NCBI GenBank assembly: GCA_020024985.1
Contig: JAHHSW010000015.1
Location: 1-11,429, forward strand
Origin: Anaeroplasmataceae bacterium
GTDB taxonomy: Bacteria; Bacillota_I; Bacilli_A; Acholeplasmatales; Anaeroplasmataceae
DNA: 11,429 nt
Reading direction: 5' to 3'
Under the pieces are notes generated by a model. The model did no database searches. It was not told where the DNA came from and was given only the letters and a program-made list of their open reading frames with translations. The first letter of the stretch is position 1; the number at the start of each line of letters is the position of its first letter. Shown here in pieces: positions 1 to 6,130 of the stretch. The position numbers and the translations under genes are program-made.

Positions 1-203
1 ACATTAGTTAAAAGCTTATCCTCAAGCCATACCTCACCAAAGGTTGGAGTCTCAAGTAAATTCATACATCTTAAAAGAGTAGATTTTCCACTACCTGATG
101 AGCCAAGAATAACAACCTTCTCACCAGCCTTAATATCAATACTAACACCCTTTAGGACCTTAACATTACCATAGTTTTTATAAATATTATTAACGTTTAT
201 CAA
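1..203 (-). CDS. Polar amino-acid ABC transporter ATP-binding protein, N-terminal part only
   Basis: Only the first 67 codons are present; the gene continues past the left edge. The reading frame begins INVNNIYKNYGNVKVLKGVSI and carries a Walker A motif, GSSGSGKST, at about residues 33-41, followed by LLRCMNLLE. This is the classic N-terminus of GlnQ/HisP-type ATPases, which power amino-acid uptake at the inner face of the membrane. No ATG is available: the likely start is TTG at 201-203, placed 10 nt after a perfect AGGAGG lying inside the end of the upstream permease gene. The two genes overlap by 14 nt (190-203) in different frames, so translation is probably coupled. The upstream gene supplies binding protein and permease in one chain, so this ATPase would complete the transporter. 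The ABC signature and Walker B lie off the window. The family call is very secure, the substrate is not. Confidence 0.93.
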   Translation of the reverse strand, partial: MINVNNIYKNYGNVKVLKGVSIDIKAGEKVVILGSSGSGKSTLLRCMNLLETPTFGEVWLEDKLLTN

Positions 204-1716
204 CTTGAGCGTACCTCCTTTCAAATAGCTTTATTAATAGGGTAATTCCATACACAATAATTAAGTATAAAACACCACTCATTAATGAAGCTGCAAGATA
301 GTTTGCAGTTTCAGCACTAATAGCCTGAGTAGCTGCATTTAAATCAAAGGTTAAGGTACCGATTGTAGCACCTACCATAGAAACGATAGCAGTTTCCTTA
401 ACTAAAGCAATAAGCTCGTTACCAATTGATGGTATAACATTCTTAATCGCTTGAGGGAAAACAACCTTTACCATTGTTTTGTAATGGCTCATTCCTAAGG
501 CTCTACCTGCTTCCATTTGGCCCTTATCTACTGACATAATACCGGCTCTAATATTTTCTGAAACATATGCACTAGAATTTAATCCAAAGGTCAATACTAC
601 TGCAAATGGCTTAAAGCCTGGGAAGGCCAACACAGCAAATACCATTAGGAATAGCTGTAATGCAACTGGAGTACCTCTTATAATCGTAGTATAAATATTA
701 CAAATAAGGGCAGGCACCTTTAAGTACTTATTATCCTTACTTAAAACCTTAATTACCGCAATAATACCACCTAATAATAATCCAATTAAGGCCGCTGAAA
801 TACTTAATAGCAAGGTATTAAGGAAGCCTTGACCTAAATACTTAAAGAAATTAGACTTAGTTGGATTTAAATGCTTTTCTACTAATCTATCAATACCATT
901 CATCTCTAAGCCGTTTGAATCAGTAGTAACATCATTCATTAGTTCATCTAAAACTGAATTAATAGCAGCTAAAAGCTCATCATGTCCCTTAGTTACCGCA
1001 ATTGCATACTTATCAGCAGCAAGCACATCATTAGCACCCTCACCACCTGGATAGTATAAAGGTAGGCAGTCTAAATTATTTTTACCAGAGACAAGCTTCT
1101 TTGCTGGAAGCTCATCAATGATTAAATAATCAGTATTGACACCAATATCATTTACACCAACAGATAAATTACTAAAATTAGTAACCTTACTACCAACTAA
1201 AGATCCATTTAAATCAGGATTAACCTCATCCTTTAGAAAGATATCCGCAGTTGTTCCTGGCTGAACGCCAATTCCCATACTAGTCTTTAGCTTTTCCCAG
1301 TAAACGCCTTCATTACCATCACTCATTTTCTTAGAAAAATTCTCAATTTTACTAGCATTTTGCTTATCAAATATAACATAAAGTGTGGCTTGATAATACT
1401 CATGTGAAAAAGCCACTCTTTCTTCTCTTTCAGGAGTAACACTTAAACCTGCAGCTCCAACGTTAGTAAGGTTACCCTTAGCAACTTCTTCTATAACCGC
1501 ATCAAATTGAACATTTTCGAATTTAACTCGTCGTCCAAGCTTCTCTCCTACTTTTTTCATAATGTCTATGTCAACGCCTTCTATACCACTTGCAGTTTGA
1601 TACTCAAACGGAGCAAAGCCTGCTTCAGTATAAACAACTAAGGTATTATCAGGTCCACAGGATGACATAAATAAGATGCCTAAAAAGGCTAATAGAAACA
1701 TCCATAGCTTTTTCAT
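190..1716 (-). CDS. Amino-acid ABC transporter fusion: lipoprotein substrate-binding domain plus permease
   Basis: This 508-residue protein joins two usually separate parts. Residues 1-20 are a lipoprotein signal peptide (MKKLW, a hydrophobic core, then MSSC with Cys20 as the lipidated residue). Residues about 24-275 are a family 3 extracellular solute-binding domain (TEAGFAPFEY, and TPEREERVAFS, the usual ligand-site region). Residues about 289-508 are a HisM/GlnP-type permease with several membrane segments and the EAA loop (EAGRALGMSHYKTM, about 402-415) that docks the ATPase. The binding domain would be tethered outside, next to its own channel. An in-frame extension to an ATG at 1749 is possible, but it has no ribosome binding site. 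The ATG at 1716 follows GTGAGG and starts a proper signal peptide, so I prefer it. The substrate is probably a polar or charged amino acid, but the sequence does not say which. The ATPase gene overlaps the 3' end. Confidence 0.93.
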   Translation of the reverse strand: MKKLWMFLLAFLGILFMSSCGPDNTLVVYTEAGFAPFEYQTASGIEGVDIDIMKKVGEKLGRRVKFENVQFDAVIEEVAKGNLTNVGAAGLSVTPEREERVAFSHEYYQATLYVIFDKQNASKIENFSKKMSDGNEGVYWEKLKTSMGIGVQPGTTADIFLKDEVNPDLNGSLVGSKVTNFSNLSVGVNDIGVNTDYLIIDELPAKKLVSGKNNLDCLPLYYPGGEGANDVLAADKYAIAVTKGHDELLAAINSVLDELMNDVTTDSNGLEMNGIDRLVEKHLNPTKSNFFKYLGQGFLNTLLLSISAALIGLLLGGIIAVIKVLSKDNKYLKVPALICNIYTTIIRGTPVALQLFLMVFAVLAFPGFKPFAVVLTFGLNSSAYVSENIRAGIMSVDKGQMEAGRALGMSHYKTMVKVVFPQAIKNVIPSIGNELIALVKETAIVSMVGATIGTLTFDLNAATQAISAETANYLAASLMSGVLYLIIVYGITLLIKLFERRYAQVDKR

Positions 1717-1759
1717 ACTTATACTTTTCCTCACTTTCATAATAATCAATTTTAAAAAA

Positions 1760-1779
1760 TATGTAGATAAATCTACATA
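1760..1779. promoter_or_regulatory. Perfect 9-bp inverted repeat, probable operator of the ABC transporter
   Basis: TATGTAGAT-AA-ATCTACATA: two perfect 9-bp arms around a 2-bp centre. It lies just downstream of the expected transcription start (about 1782) of the transporter promoter and about 44 bp before the start codon. That position suits a repressor roadblock. No U-run follows, so it is not a terminator. The regulator is unknown; the core does not match the ArgR, CodY or NiaR sites I know. Confidence 0.55.
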
Positions 1780-1788
1780 AGTTTTTTT

Positions 1789-1817
1789 ATTTTACCACTA
1801 TATTATATATGTGTCAA
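1789..1817 (-). promoter_or_regulatory. Sigma-A-type promoter of the amino-acid ABC transporter
   Basis: On the minus strand the -35 box is TTGACA (1812-1817, consensus), then a 17-bp spacer, then the -10 box TAAAAT (1789-1794). The expected start is near 1782, giving a leader of about 65 nt that contains the inverted repeat at 1760-1779. Confidence 0.8.
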
Positions 1818-1893
1818 CCAAAGAACAACAGGTAATTTTAACATTAATTGGAATGCTAATTATAATATGTTGCTTATACATCCAAATCATAAC

Positions 1894-1925
1894 AAAAAGG
1901 CCTTATTCATTAAAATAAGGCCTTT
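1894..1925 (-). terminator. Rho-independent terminator of the nfnAB operon
   Basis: Twelve perfectly paired bases (1896-1907 with 1914-1925, arms AAAGGCCTTATT/AATAAGGCCTTT) close a 6-nt loop. On the minus strand the stem runs into TTTTTGTT. It sits about 20 nt after the stop codon of the gene ending at 1947 and separates it from the ABC transporter promoter. Confidence 0.92.
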
Positions 1926-1946
1926 AAAATATTCCTATTGTTAAAA

Positions 1947-3350
1947 TTACTTATTTTCCTTAGACTTGATATATTCATCAATTCCTTGAGCAGCTGTCTT
2001 ACCAGCACCCATAGCTAAAATAACAGTAGCAGCACCAGTAACGGCATCACCACCAGCATATACACCCTCAACAGATGTAGCAGCTTCCTCATTAACAATA
2101 ATTCCACCCCAAGATTCAGTAGCTAAGCCCTTAGTTGTAGACTTAATTAATGGGTTTGGAGATGTACCTAATGACATAATTACACAGTCAACATCTAGGA
2201 TATGCTCAGAATTAGGAACAGCTACTGGACGACGTCTACCTGAAGCATCTGGCTCACCAAGCTCCATCTTGATGCATTCCATACCACATACAGTACCAGT
2301 TTCATCACCTAAAATCTTAGTTGGGTTGTTTAATACATTGAAGATGATTCCCTCTTCCATTGCATGCTCAACCTCTTCATGACGAGCTGGAAGCTCCTCA
2401 AGACCACGACGATAAACGATATATACATTTTCAGCACCTAAACGCTTTGCACATCTAGCAGCATCCATTGCAACATTACCACCACCAACAACAGCAACAT
2501 TCTTACTGTTCTTAATTGGAGTTGTACTACCTGGCTTATAAGCCTTCATTAAATTTACACGAGTTAAGAATTCGTTAGCTGAATAAACACCCTTTAGGTT
2601 TTCACCTGAAATGTTCATAAATTTAGGAAGACCAGCACCTGATCCTACGAATACAGCCTCAAAGCCATATTCCTCCATAAGCTCTTGAATAGAAATAGTT
2701 CTACCAATAACCATATTAGTTTCAACCTTAACACCTAAAGCAATAAGACCATCAATTTCCTTTTGTACAATTGATTTAGGTAAACGGAACTCTGGGATAC
2801 CATAAACTAATACACCACCAGCAAGGTGAAGTGCCTCTAAAATTGTTACCTCATAGCCAAGCTTAGCTAAGTCACCAGCACATGTTAATCCAGATGGACC
2901 TGAACCAACAACAGCAACCTTATGACCATTCTTTACTGGAAGCTCAGGAGCCTCTTGTGAATGAGCATTATGCCAGTCAGCTACGAATCTTTCTAGACGA
3001 CCGATTCCTACTGGATCACCCTTCTTACCACGAACGCATTGACCCTCACATTGAGTTTCCTGTGGACATACACGACCACATACAGCTGGAAGTGAAGATG
3101 ACTTAGAAATAATCTTATAAGCCATTTCAAAATTACCCTCAGCTACCTCATGGATAAATGCTGGAATATGAATATGTACTGGACAACCATTCATACAAGC
3201 TGGATTCTTACATTGTAAGCATCTTTTTGCCTCATCTATAGCCATTTCCTCAGTATAGCCTGTTGCTACCTCTAGGAAATTCTTATTACGAACATTTGGA
3301 TCCTGTGAAGGCATAGGATTCTTGTCTAAACGCATATTAAACTTAGGCAT
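1947..3350 (-). CDS. nfnB: NADPH-dependent glutamate synthase small subunit-like flavoprotein, NfnB/SudA type
   Basis: 467 residues, the full length of the GltD/NfnB family. An N-terminal domain carries eight cysteines for two [4Fe-4S] clusters (C44, C47, C52, C56 and C91, C95, C101, C105). It is followed by a FAD-binding fold (VVGSGPSGL, 148-156), a NADPH-binding fold (VVGGGNVAMDAAR, 288-300) and the C-terminal FAD motif (YAGGDAVTGAATVILAMGAGK region, 431-451). The gene begins 2 nt after the upstream nfnA-like gene, with AAGGAGG in the end of that gene as ribosome binding site. From this pairing I infer the NfnAB complex: cytosolic, FAD-bifurcating NADH-dependent reduced ferredoxin:NADP+ oxidoreductase, which balances NADH, NADPH and ferredoxin pools. 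Alternatives within the same fold are glutamate synthase small subunit (no large subunit is nearby) and sulfide dehydrogenase subunit SudA. The strong terminator at 1894-1925 ends the operon. Confidence 0.9.
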   Translation of the reverse strand: MPKFNMRLDKNPMPSQDPNVRNKNFLEVATGYTEEMAIDEAKRCLQCKNPACMNGCPVHIHIPAFIHEVAEGNFEMAYKIISKSSSLPAVCGRVCPQETQCEGQCVRGKKGDPVGIGRLERFVADWHNAHSQEAPELPVKNGHKVAVVGSGPSGLTCAGDLAKLGYEVTILEALHLAGGVLVYGIPEFRLPKSIVQKEIDGLIALGVKVETNMVIGRTISIQELMEEYGFEAVFVGSGAGLPKFMNISGENLKGVYSANEFLTRVNLMKAYKPGSTTPIKNSKNVAVVGGGNVAMDAARCAKRLGAENVYIVYRRGLEELPARHEEVEHAMEEGIIFNVLNNPTKILGDETGTVCGMECIKMELGEPDASGRRRPVAVPNSEHILDVDCVIMSLGTSPNPLIKSTTKGLATESWGGIIVNEEAATSVEGVYAGGDAVTGAATVILAMGAGKTAAQGIDEYIKSKENK

Positions 3351-3352
3351 TG

Positions 3353-4195
3353 TTACTTAACCTCCTTCTTATAAAGGTTACATGCTTCCTCACGTGCATG
3401 AGCCTCAAAATCTGAATAGCTACGACCTCTACTCATAGCCTCATCAAAATCTACCTCAAAACCATCAAAGTCTGGTCCATCAACGCAGGCAAACTTAGTC
3501 TTACCACCAACTGTTAAACGGCATCCACCGCACATTCCTGTACCATCAATCATAATTGGGTTCATTGATACAACAGTCTTGATATTATGTGGCTTAGTTG
3601 TAGCAACAACGAACTTCATCATGATAAGTGGTCCGATGGCGATAACCTCGTCATATTGCTCACCAGATTCAATAAGCTTTTGAAGTGGCATAGTAACTAC
3701 GCCCTTCTCACCATGAGAACCATCATCAGTCATTACAAATGTCTTTGTTGAAACTGATCTAAATTGATCCTCTAGAATAACTAAATCCTTATTTCTAAAG
3801 CCGATAATTGAATGAACCTCACAGCCTAGCTCATGAAGCTTCTTAGCAACTGGGAATGCAATAGCACAACCAACGCCACCACCAACTACGGCAACCTTCT
3901 TTAAGCCTTCAGTATGAGTAGGAGTTCCTAGTGGACCAACAAAGTCATGAAGGTAATCGCCCTCATTTAAGTTATTAAGCTGAATTGTAGAGCCACCTAC
4001 AATTTGGAAGATAATAGTAATTGTACCTCTTTCCCTATCGTAATCTGCAACAGTTAGAGGGATTCTTTCACCATTCTCATCTACTCTTAAAATAATAAAT
4101 TGTCCTGGTTCAGCCTTCTTAGCTACAAATGGTGCTTCAATTTCCATTAATGTAACTGTAGGATTAAGGCTTTCCTTTTTTAGTATCTTGTACAT
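3353..4195 (-). CDS. nfnA: Ferredoxin:NADP oxidoreductase-like FAD/[2Fe-2S] subunit, NfnA/SudB type
   Basis: 280 residues. An FNR-like FAD-binding barrel comes first (RIPLTVAD at 44-51 binds FAD; GPLGTPT at 87-93). A NAD(P)-binding half follows (VVGGGVGCAIAF, 103-114), then a C-terminal [2Fe-2S] site (IDGTGMCGGC ... C, with C222, C225, C237). In NfnA the fourth cluster ligand is an aspartate; D217 in IDGTG is in place for it. The same fold occurs in PyrK of dihydroorotate dehydrogenase, but no pyrD is here, and the partner just downstream is NfnB-like. I therefore infer the NAD(H)-binding small subunit of the bifurcating Nfn complex. An in-frame extension to 4249 adds 18 residues without homology. 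The ATG at 4195 has AGGAG seven bases upstream and begins MYKIL as in relatives, so I use it. Confidence 0.9.
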   Translation of the reverse strand: MYKILKKESLNPTVTLMEIEAPFVAKKAEPGQFIILRVDENGERIPLTVADYDRERGTITIIFQIVGGSTIQLNNLNEGDYLHDFVGPLGTPTHTEGLKKVAVVGGGVGCAIAFPVAKKLHELGCEVHSIIGFRNKDLVILEDQFRSVSTKTFVMTDDGSHGEKGVVTMPLQKLIESGEQYDEVIAIGPLIMMKFVVATTKPHNIKTVVSMNPIMIDGTGMCGGCRLTVGGKTKFACVDGPDFDGFEVDFDEAMSRGRSYSDFEAHAREEACNLYKKEVK

Positions 4196-4264
4196 TTTAT
4201 TTCTCCTTATATATATTTTTATAAAACATGCAAAACGGAATATTTCCATTTTTCCCTAAAATAG

Positions 4265-4293
4265 ATTATATTCCTTTTATTTTATAGTGTAAA
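4265..4293 (-). promoter_or_regulatory. Sigma-A-type promoter of the nfnAB operon
   Basis: Minus-strand -35 box TTTACA (4288-4293), 17-bp spacer, consensus -10 box TATAAT (4265-4270). The expected start is near 4258, leaving a leader of about 60 nt. An 8-bp direct repeat overlaps the -35 box (see 4288-4326). Confidence 0.82.
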
Positions 4294-4326
4294 CCGATTT
4301 GACCATAATAGCCCAAAATGTAAACC
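4288..4326 (-). repeat. Two direct GGTTTACA repeats at the nfnAB promoter
   Basis: On the minus strand GGTTTACA occurs at 4319-4326 and again at 4288-4295, 31 bp apart, which is close to three helical turns. The second copy contains the -35 box. The spacing and placement suit tandem regulator half-sites, but two 8-mers in AT-rich DNA could also be chance. I do not recognise a Rex-type TTGT(N)ACAA palindrome here. Confidence 0.35.
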
Positions 4327-4384
4327 CTTTCTTATTTTTTTAATCAATATTTGCATGAATTTTCCACACCTGTTGTTGTTAGGT

Positions 4385-5395
4385 TTAACTAACTAGTTTA
4401 GAATCTAAAACCTCTCTTAATAGCTCAATATCATCACTCATTATAGCATCTACCTTCTTTTTTATAAGCATTTCCATACTCTCTCTATCATTTATAGTCC
4501 AATATTGAACTGCTATATTTTTTCTATGTGCCCTATTAATAAAGGTACTTAGATGAAGACAAATACCTTTTTCCTCAAGTGGTAATTGAAAGCATACGAT
4601 ATCATTGTTTTCAAATAGATTTACGCATAATAGCTGAGTTATAACAAACTCAATAACAACCTTTGGAGAGGCTCCTCTATAAATATCTGGATAATTTTTA
4701 TTTATGTCCTCTTCAATTTCATCATGGAATGTTCCTAAGACCATATTATCTAAATATTCTGGATATTCTTTCTTTAAGGTGTCATATAAAACTTTTGTAG
4801 CTTTCTTACCTGCTTCTCCTCCATCCTTAATTTCTAATATAAATAATAAATCCTTGTTAGTATTATAAAATTCATTAAAAAACTCATGAAGCTCAGTGAT
4901 AGACAAGCCATTATTTTTTAAAAGCTCATACCTATCTTCTTCCCTTACTCCATTACATAGATCCTTATAAGGTCTATTACCAGCCTTATCAACAAATTGA
5001 TAGCCGAAGTTAAAGCGTCTTAGCTCATCTAAGGTATAATCCTTTATATAATACTTTTGGCCCTCATCAAAATTTTTCTCTCTAATAGAAACATCAGTAG
5101 TTCTATTTAAGGTTCCATCATGATTAAATACCAAATATCCATCCTTAGTCATCCATAAATCAGTTTCGATTATATCTGCCTTATAATCATTAACAGCCCC
5201 CTTAAAGGCCTTCATTGTATTCTCTGGATTAGTAATAGCTCCTCCTCTATGAGCTACAAGCATAACCTTATCCTTAGAAATAAATGGATTATCCTTATGC
5301 TGAATTTTAGGAGGAATTATATTAACAATTGCTACAAATAACCCCCAAACAACGGGAATACCTAAAAAAATTTTTAATCTTCTATGTTTCTTCAT
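4385..5395 (-). CDS. Membrane-anchored glycerophosphodiester phosphodiesterase family protein
   Basis: 336 residues. A basic N-terminus (MKKHRRLK) and one hydrophobic segment (about 9-28) anchor the protein; there is no lipobox or obvious cleavage site, so the catalytic domain should sit outside the membrane. The GDPD core shows the full metal and catalytic set: AHRGG (H49, R50), NPENT (E58), IIETDLWMTKDG (E77, D79), FNHDG (H92) and, further on, FILEIKD and AVQYWTIND. The family hydrolyses glycerophosphodiesters to glycerol 3-phosphate and an alcohol; lipid or teichoic-acid turnover is the likely setting, but the substrate cannot be read from sequence. I place the start at the ATG at 5395 because AGGAG precedes it by 10 nt; a longer frame to 5449 would run back over the promoter. 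The gene stands alone, divergent from purE. No convincing terminator follows it, so some read-through into nfnAB is possible. Confidence 0.9.
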   Translation of the reverse strand: MKKHRRLKIFLGIPVVWGLFVAIVNIIPPKIQHKDNPFISKDKVMLVAHRGGAITNPENTMKAFKGAVNDYKADIIETDLWMTKDGYLVFNHDGTLNRTTDVSIREKNFDEGQKYYIKDYTLDELRRFNFGYQFVDKAGNRPYKDLCNGVREEDRYELLKNNGLSITELHEFFNEFYNTNKDLLFILEIKDGGEAGKKATKVLYDTLKKEYPEYLDNMVLGTFHDEIEEDINKNYPDIYRGASPKVVIEFVITQLLCVNLFENNDIVCFQLPLEEKGICLHLSTFINRAHRKNIAVQYWTINDRESMEMLIKKKVDAIMSDDIELLREVLDSKLVS

Positions 5396-5420
5396 AAAAA
5401 TAGTTCTCCTTTTTTTATTA

Positions 5421-5449
5421 ATTATACTATAAAATAACTCTTTCCTCAA
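5421..5449 (-). promoter_or_regulatory. Probable promoter of the glycerophosphodiesterase gene
   Basis: Minus-strand -35 box TTGAGG (5444-5449, 4 of 6 matches to consensus), 17-bp spacer, consensus -10 box TATAAT (5421-5426). The expected start is near 5414, just before the ribosome binding site. It is divergent from the purE promoter, with 43 bp between the two -35 boxes. Confidence 0.65.
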
Positions 5450-5492
5450 ACTAAAACTAGTCAGTCACCTTATTAAGTGTAGAACTTTTGGC

Positions 5493-5521
5493 TTGACTCG
5501 AATTAAATAAATTTGTAAAAT
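5493..5521 (+). promoter_or_regulatory. Sigma-A-type promoter of purE
   Basis: -35 box TTGACT (5493-5498), 17-bp spacer, -10 box TAAAAT (5516-5521). The expected start near 5528 leaves a leader of only about 23 nt, too short for a purine riboswitch. The ribosome binding site AAAGGGG (5537-5543) stands 7 nt before the ATG. Confidence 0.78.
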
Positions 5522-5550
5522 ATGATTGTGTAATAGAAAGGGGATAAAAT

Positions 5551-6060
5551 ATGGCACAGGTAGGAATCGTAATGGGTAGTGACTCTGATCTAGAGATCAT
5601 GAGCAAGGCAGCAGAAATGCTAGATAAATTTGGTATATCTTATGAGATGACAGTTATTTCAGCTCATAGAATGCCAGACATTTTCTTTGACTATGCAAAT
5701 AAGGCAGAGGAAAAGGGATATAAGGTAATCATTGCAGGAGCAGGTGGAGCAGCACATTTACCAGGAATGGCAGCAGCTATTTTCCCACTTCCAGTAATTG
5801 GAGTACCAATTCAAACTAAGGCACTTGGAGGAGTTGATTCACTTTATTCAATCGTTCAAATGCCATCAGGAATTCCAGTAGCAACAGTTGCAATCAACGG
5901 CGCAGCTAATGCTGGTATTTTAGCAGCTAAGATTTTAGCGACTTCTAATCCTGAGCTTTTAGAAAAGCTAAAGGCTTATAAGGATGAGCTAAGAGCTTCA
6001 GTTGTTGCTAAGAAGGAAAAGCTTGAAAAGGTTGGATATAAGGAATATCTAAATAAGTAG
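5551..6060 (+). CDS. purE: N5-carboxyaminoimidazole ribonucleotide mutase (PurE, class I)
   Basis: 169 residues, the usual length. The active-site motifs of the class I family are all present: MGSDSD (8-13), ISAHRMPD (36-43, containing the conserved catalytic His39), [12 protein letters not shown] (62-73) and [20 protein letters not shown] (starting at residue 96). The enzyme interconverts N5-CAIR and 4-carboxy-AIR in purine synthesis in the cytosol. Residue 41 is Met where the best-known homologues have Thr (SAHRTP), a difference outside the catalytic His and Arg. The gene has its own promoter and its own terminator, so unlike in Bacillus it does not head a pur operon. PurK, which makes the N5-CAIR substrate for class I enzymes, is not in the window. 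The ATG at 5551 is supported by the ribosome binding site at 5537-5543. Confidence 0.96.
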   Translation: MAQVGIVMGSDSDLEIMSKAAEMLDKFGISYEMTVISAHRMPDIFFDYANKAEEKGYKVIIAGAGGAAHLPGMAAAIFPLPVIGVPIQTKALGGVDSLYSIVQMPSGIPVATVAINGAANAGILAAKILATSNPELLEKLKAYKDELRASVVAKKEKLEKVGYKEYLNK

Positions 6061-6065
6061 TTTTT

Positions 6066-6097
6066 AAAGGGATATCAATGTGATATCCTTTTAATTT
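6066..6097 (+). terminator. Rho-independent terminator of purE
   Basis: An 11-bp stem (6066-6076 with 6082-6092, one G-U pair) closes a 5-nt loop and runs into TTTTAATTT. It begins 5 nt after the purE stop codon, so purE is monocistronic. Its T-run touches the -35 box of the next promoter. Confidence 0.85.
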
Positions 6098-6124
6098 GCA
6101 TTTTATAAAATCTTATTGTATAAT
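6096..6124 (+). promoter_or_regulatory. Promoter of the small-RNA gene at 6131-6307
   Basis: -35 box TTGCAT (6096-6101, 4 of 6 matches), 17-bp spacer, consensus -10 box TATAAT (6119-6124). It lies directly after the purE terminator and predicts a transcript starting near 6130. No protein gene follows on the plus strand in this window. Confidence 0.75.
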
Positions 6125-6130
6125 AATAGC

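Noticed and set aside
1821..1890. Second promoter or operator upstream of the ABC transporter promoter
   Set aside because: TATAAT-like strings occur in this AT-rich stretch, but none has a -35 box at a good distance; the promoter at 1789-1817 is sufficient.
2882..3106. Plus-strand open frame of 74 codons opposite nfnB
   Set aside because: It lies antisense inside a strongly conserved gene, has a histidine- and glutamine-rich low-complexity translation and no ribosome binding site.
4300..4384. Terminator after the glycerophosphodiesterase gene
   Set aside because: Only short complementarities (AACCT/AGGTT-like) are present and no stem is followed by a T-run.
5493..5521. PurR box at the purE promoter
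   Set aside because: Only a CGAAT core lies in the spacer; the flanking bases do not match the Firmicutes PurBox and no inverted partner is seen.
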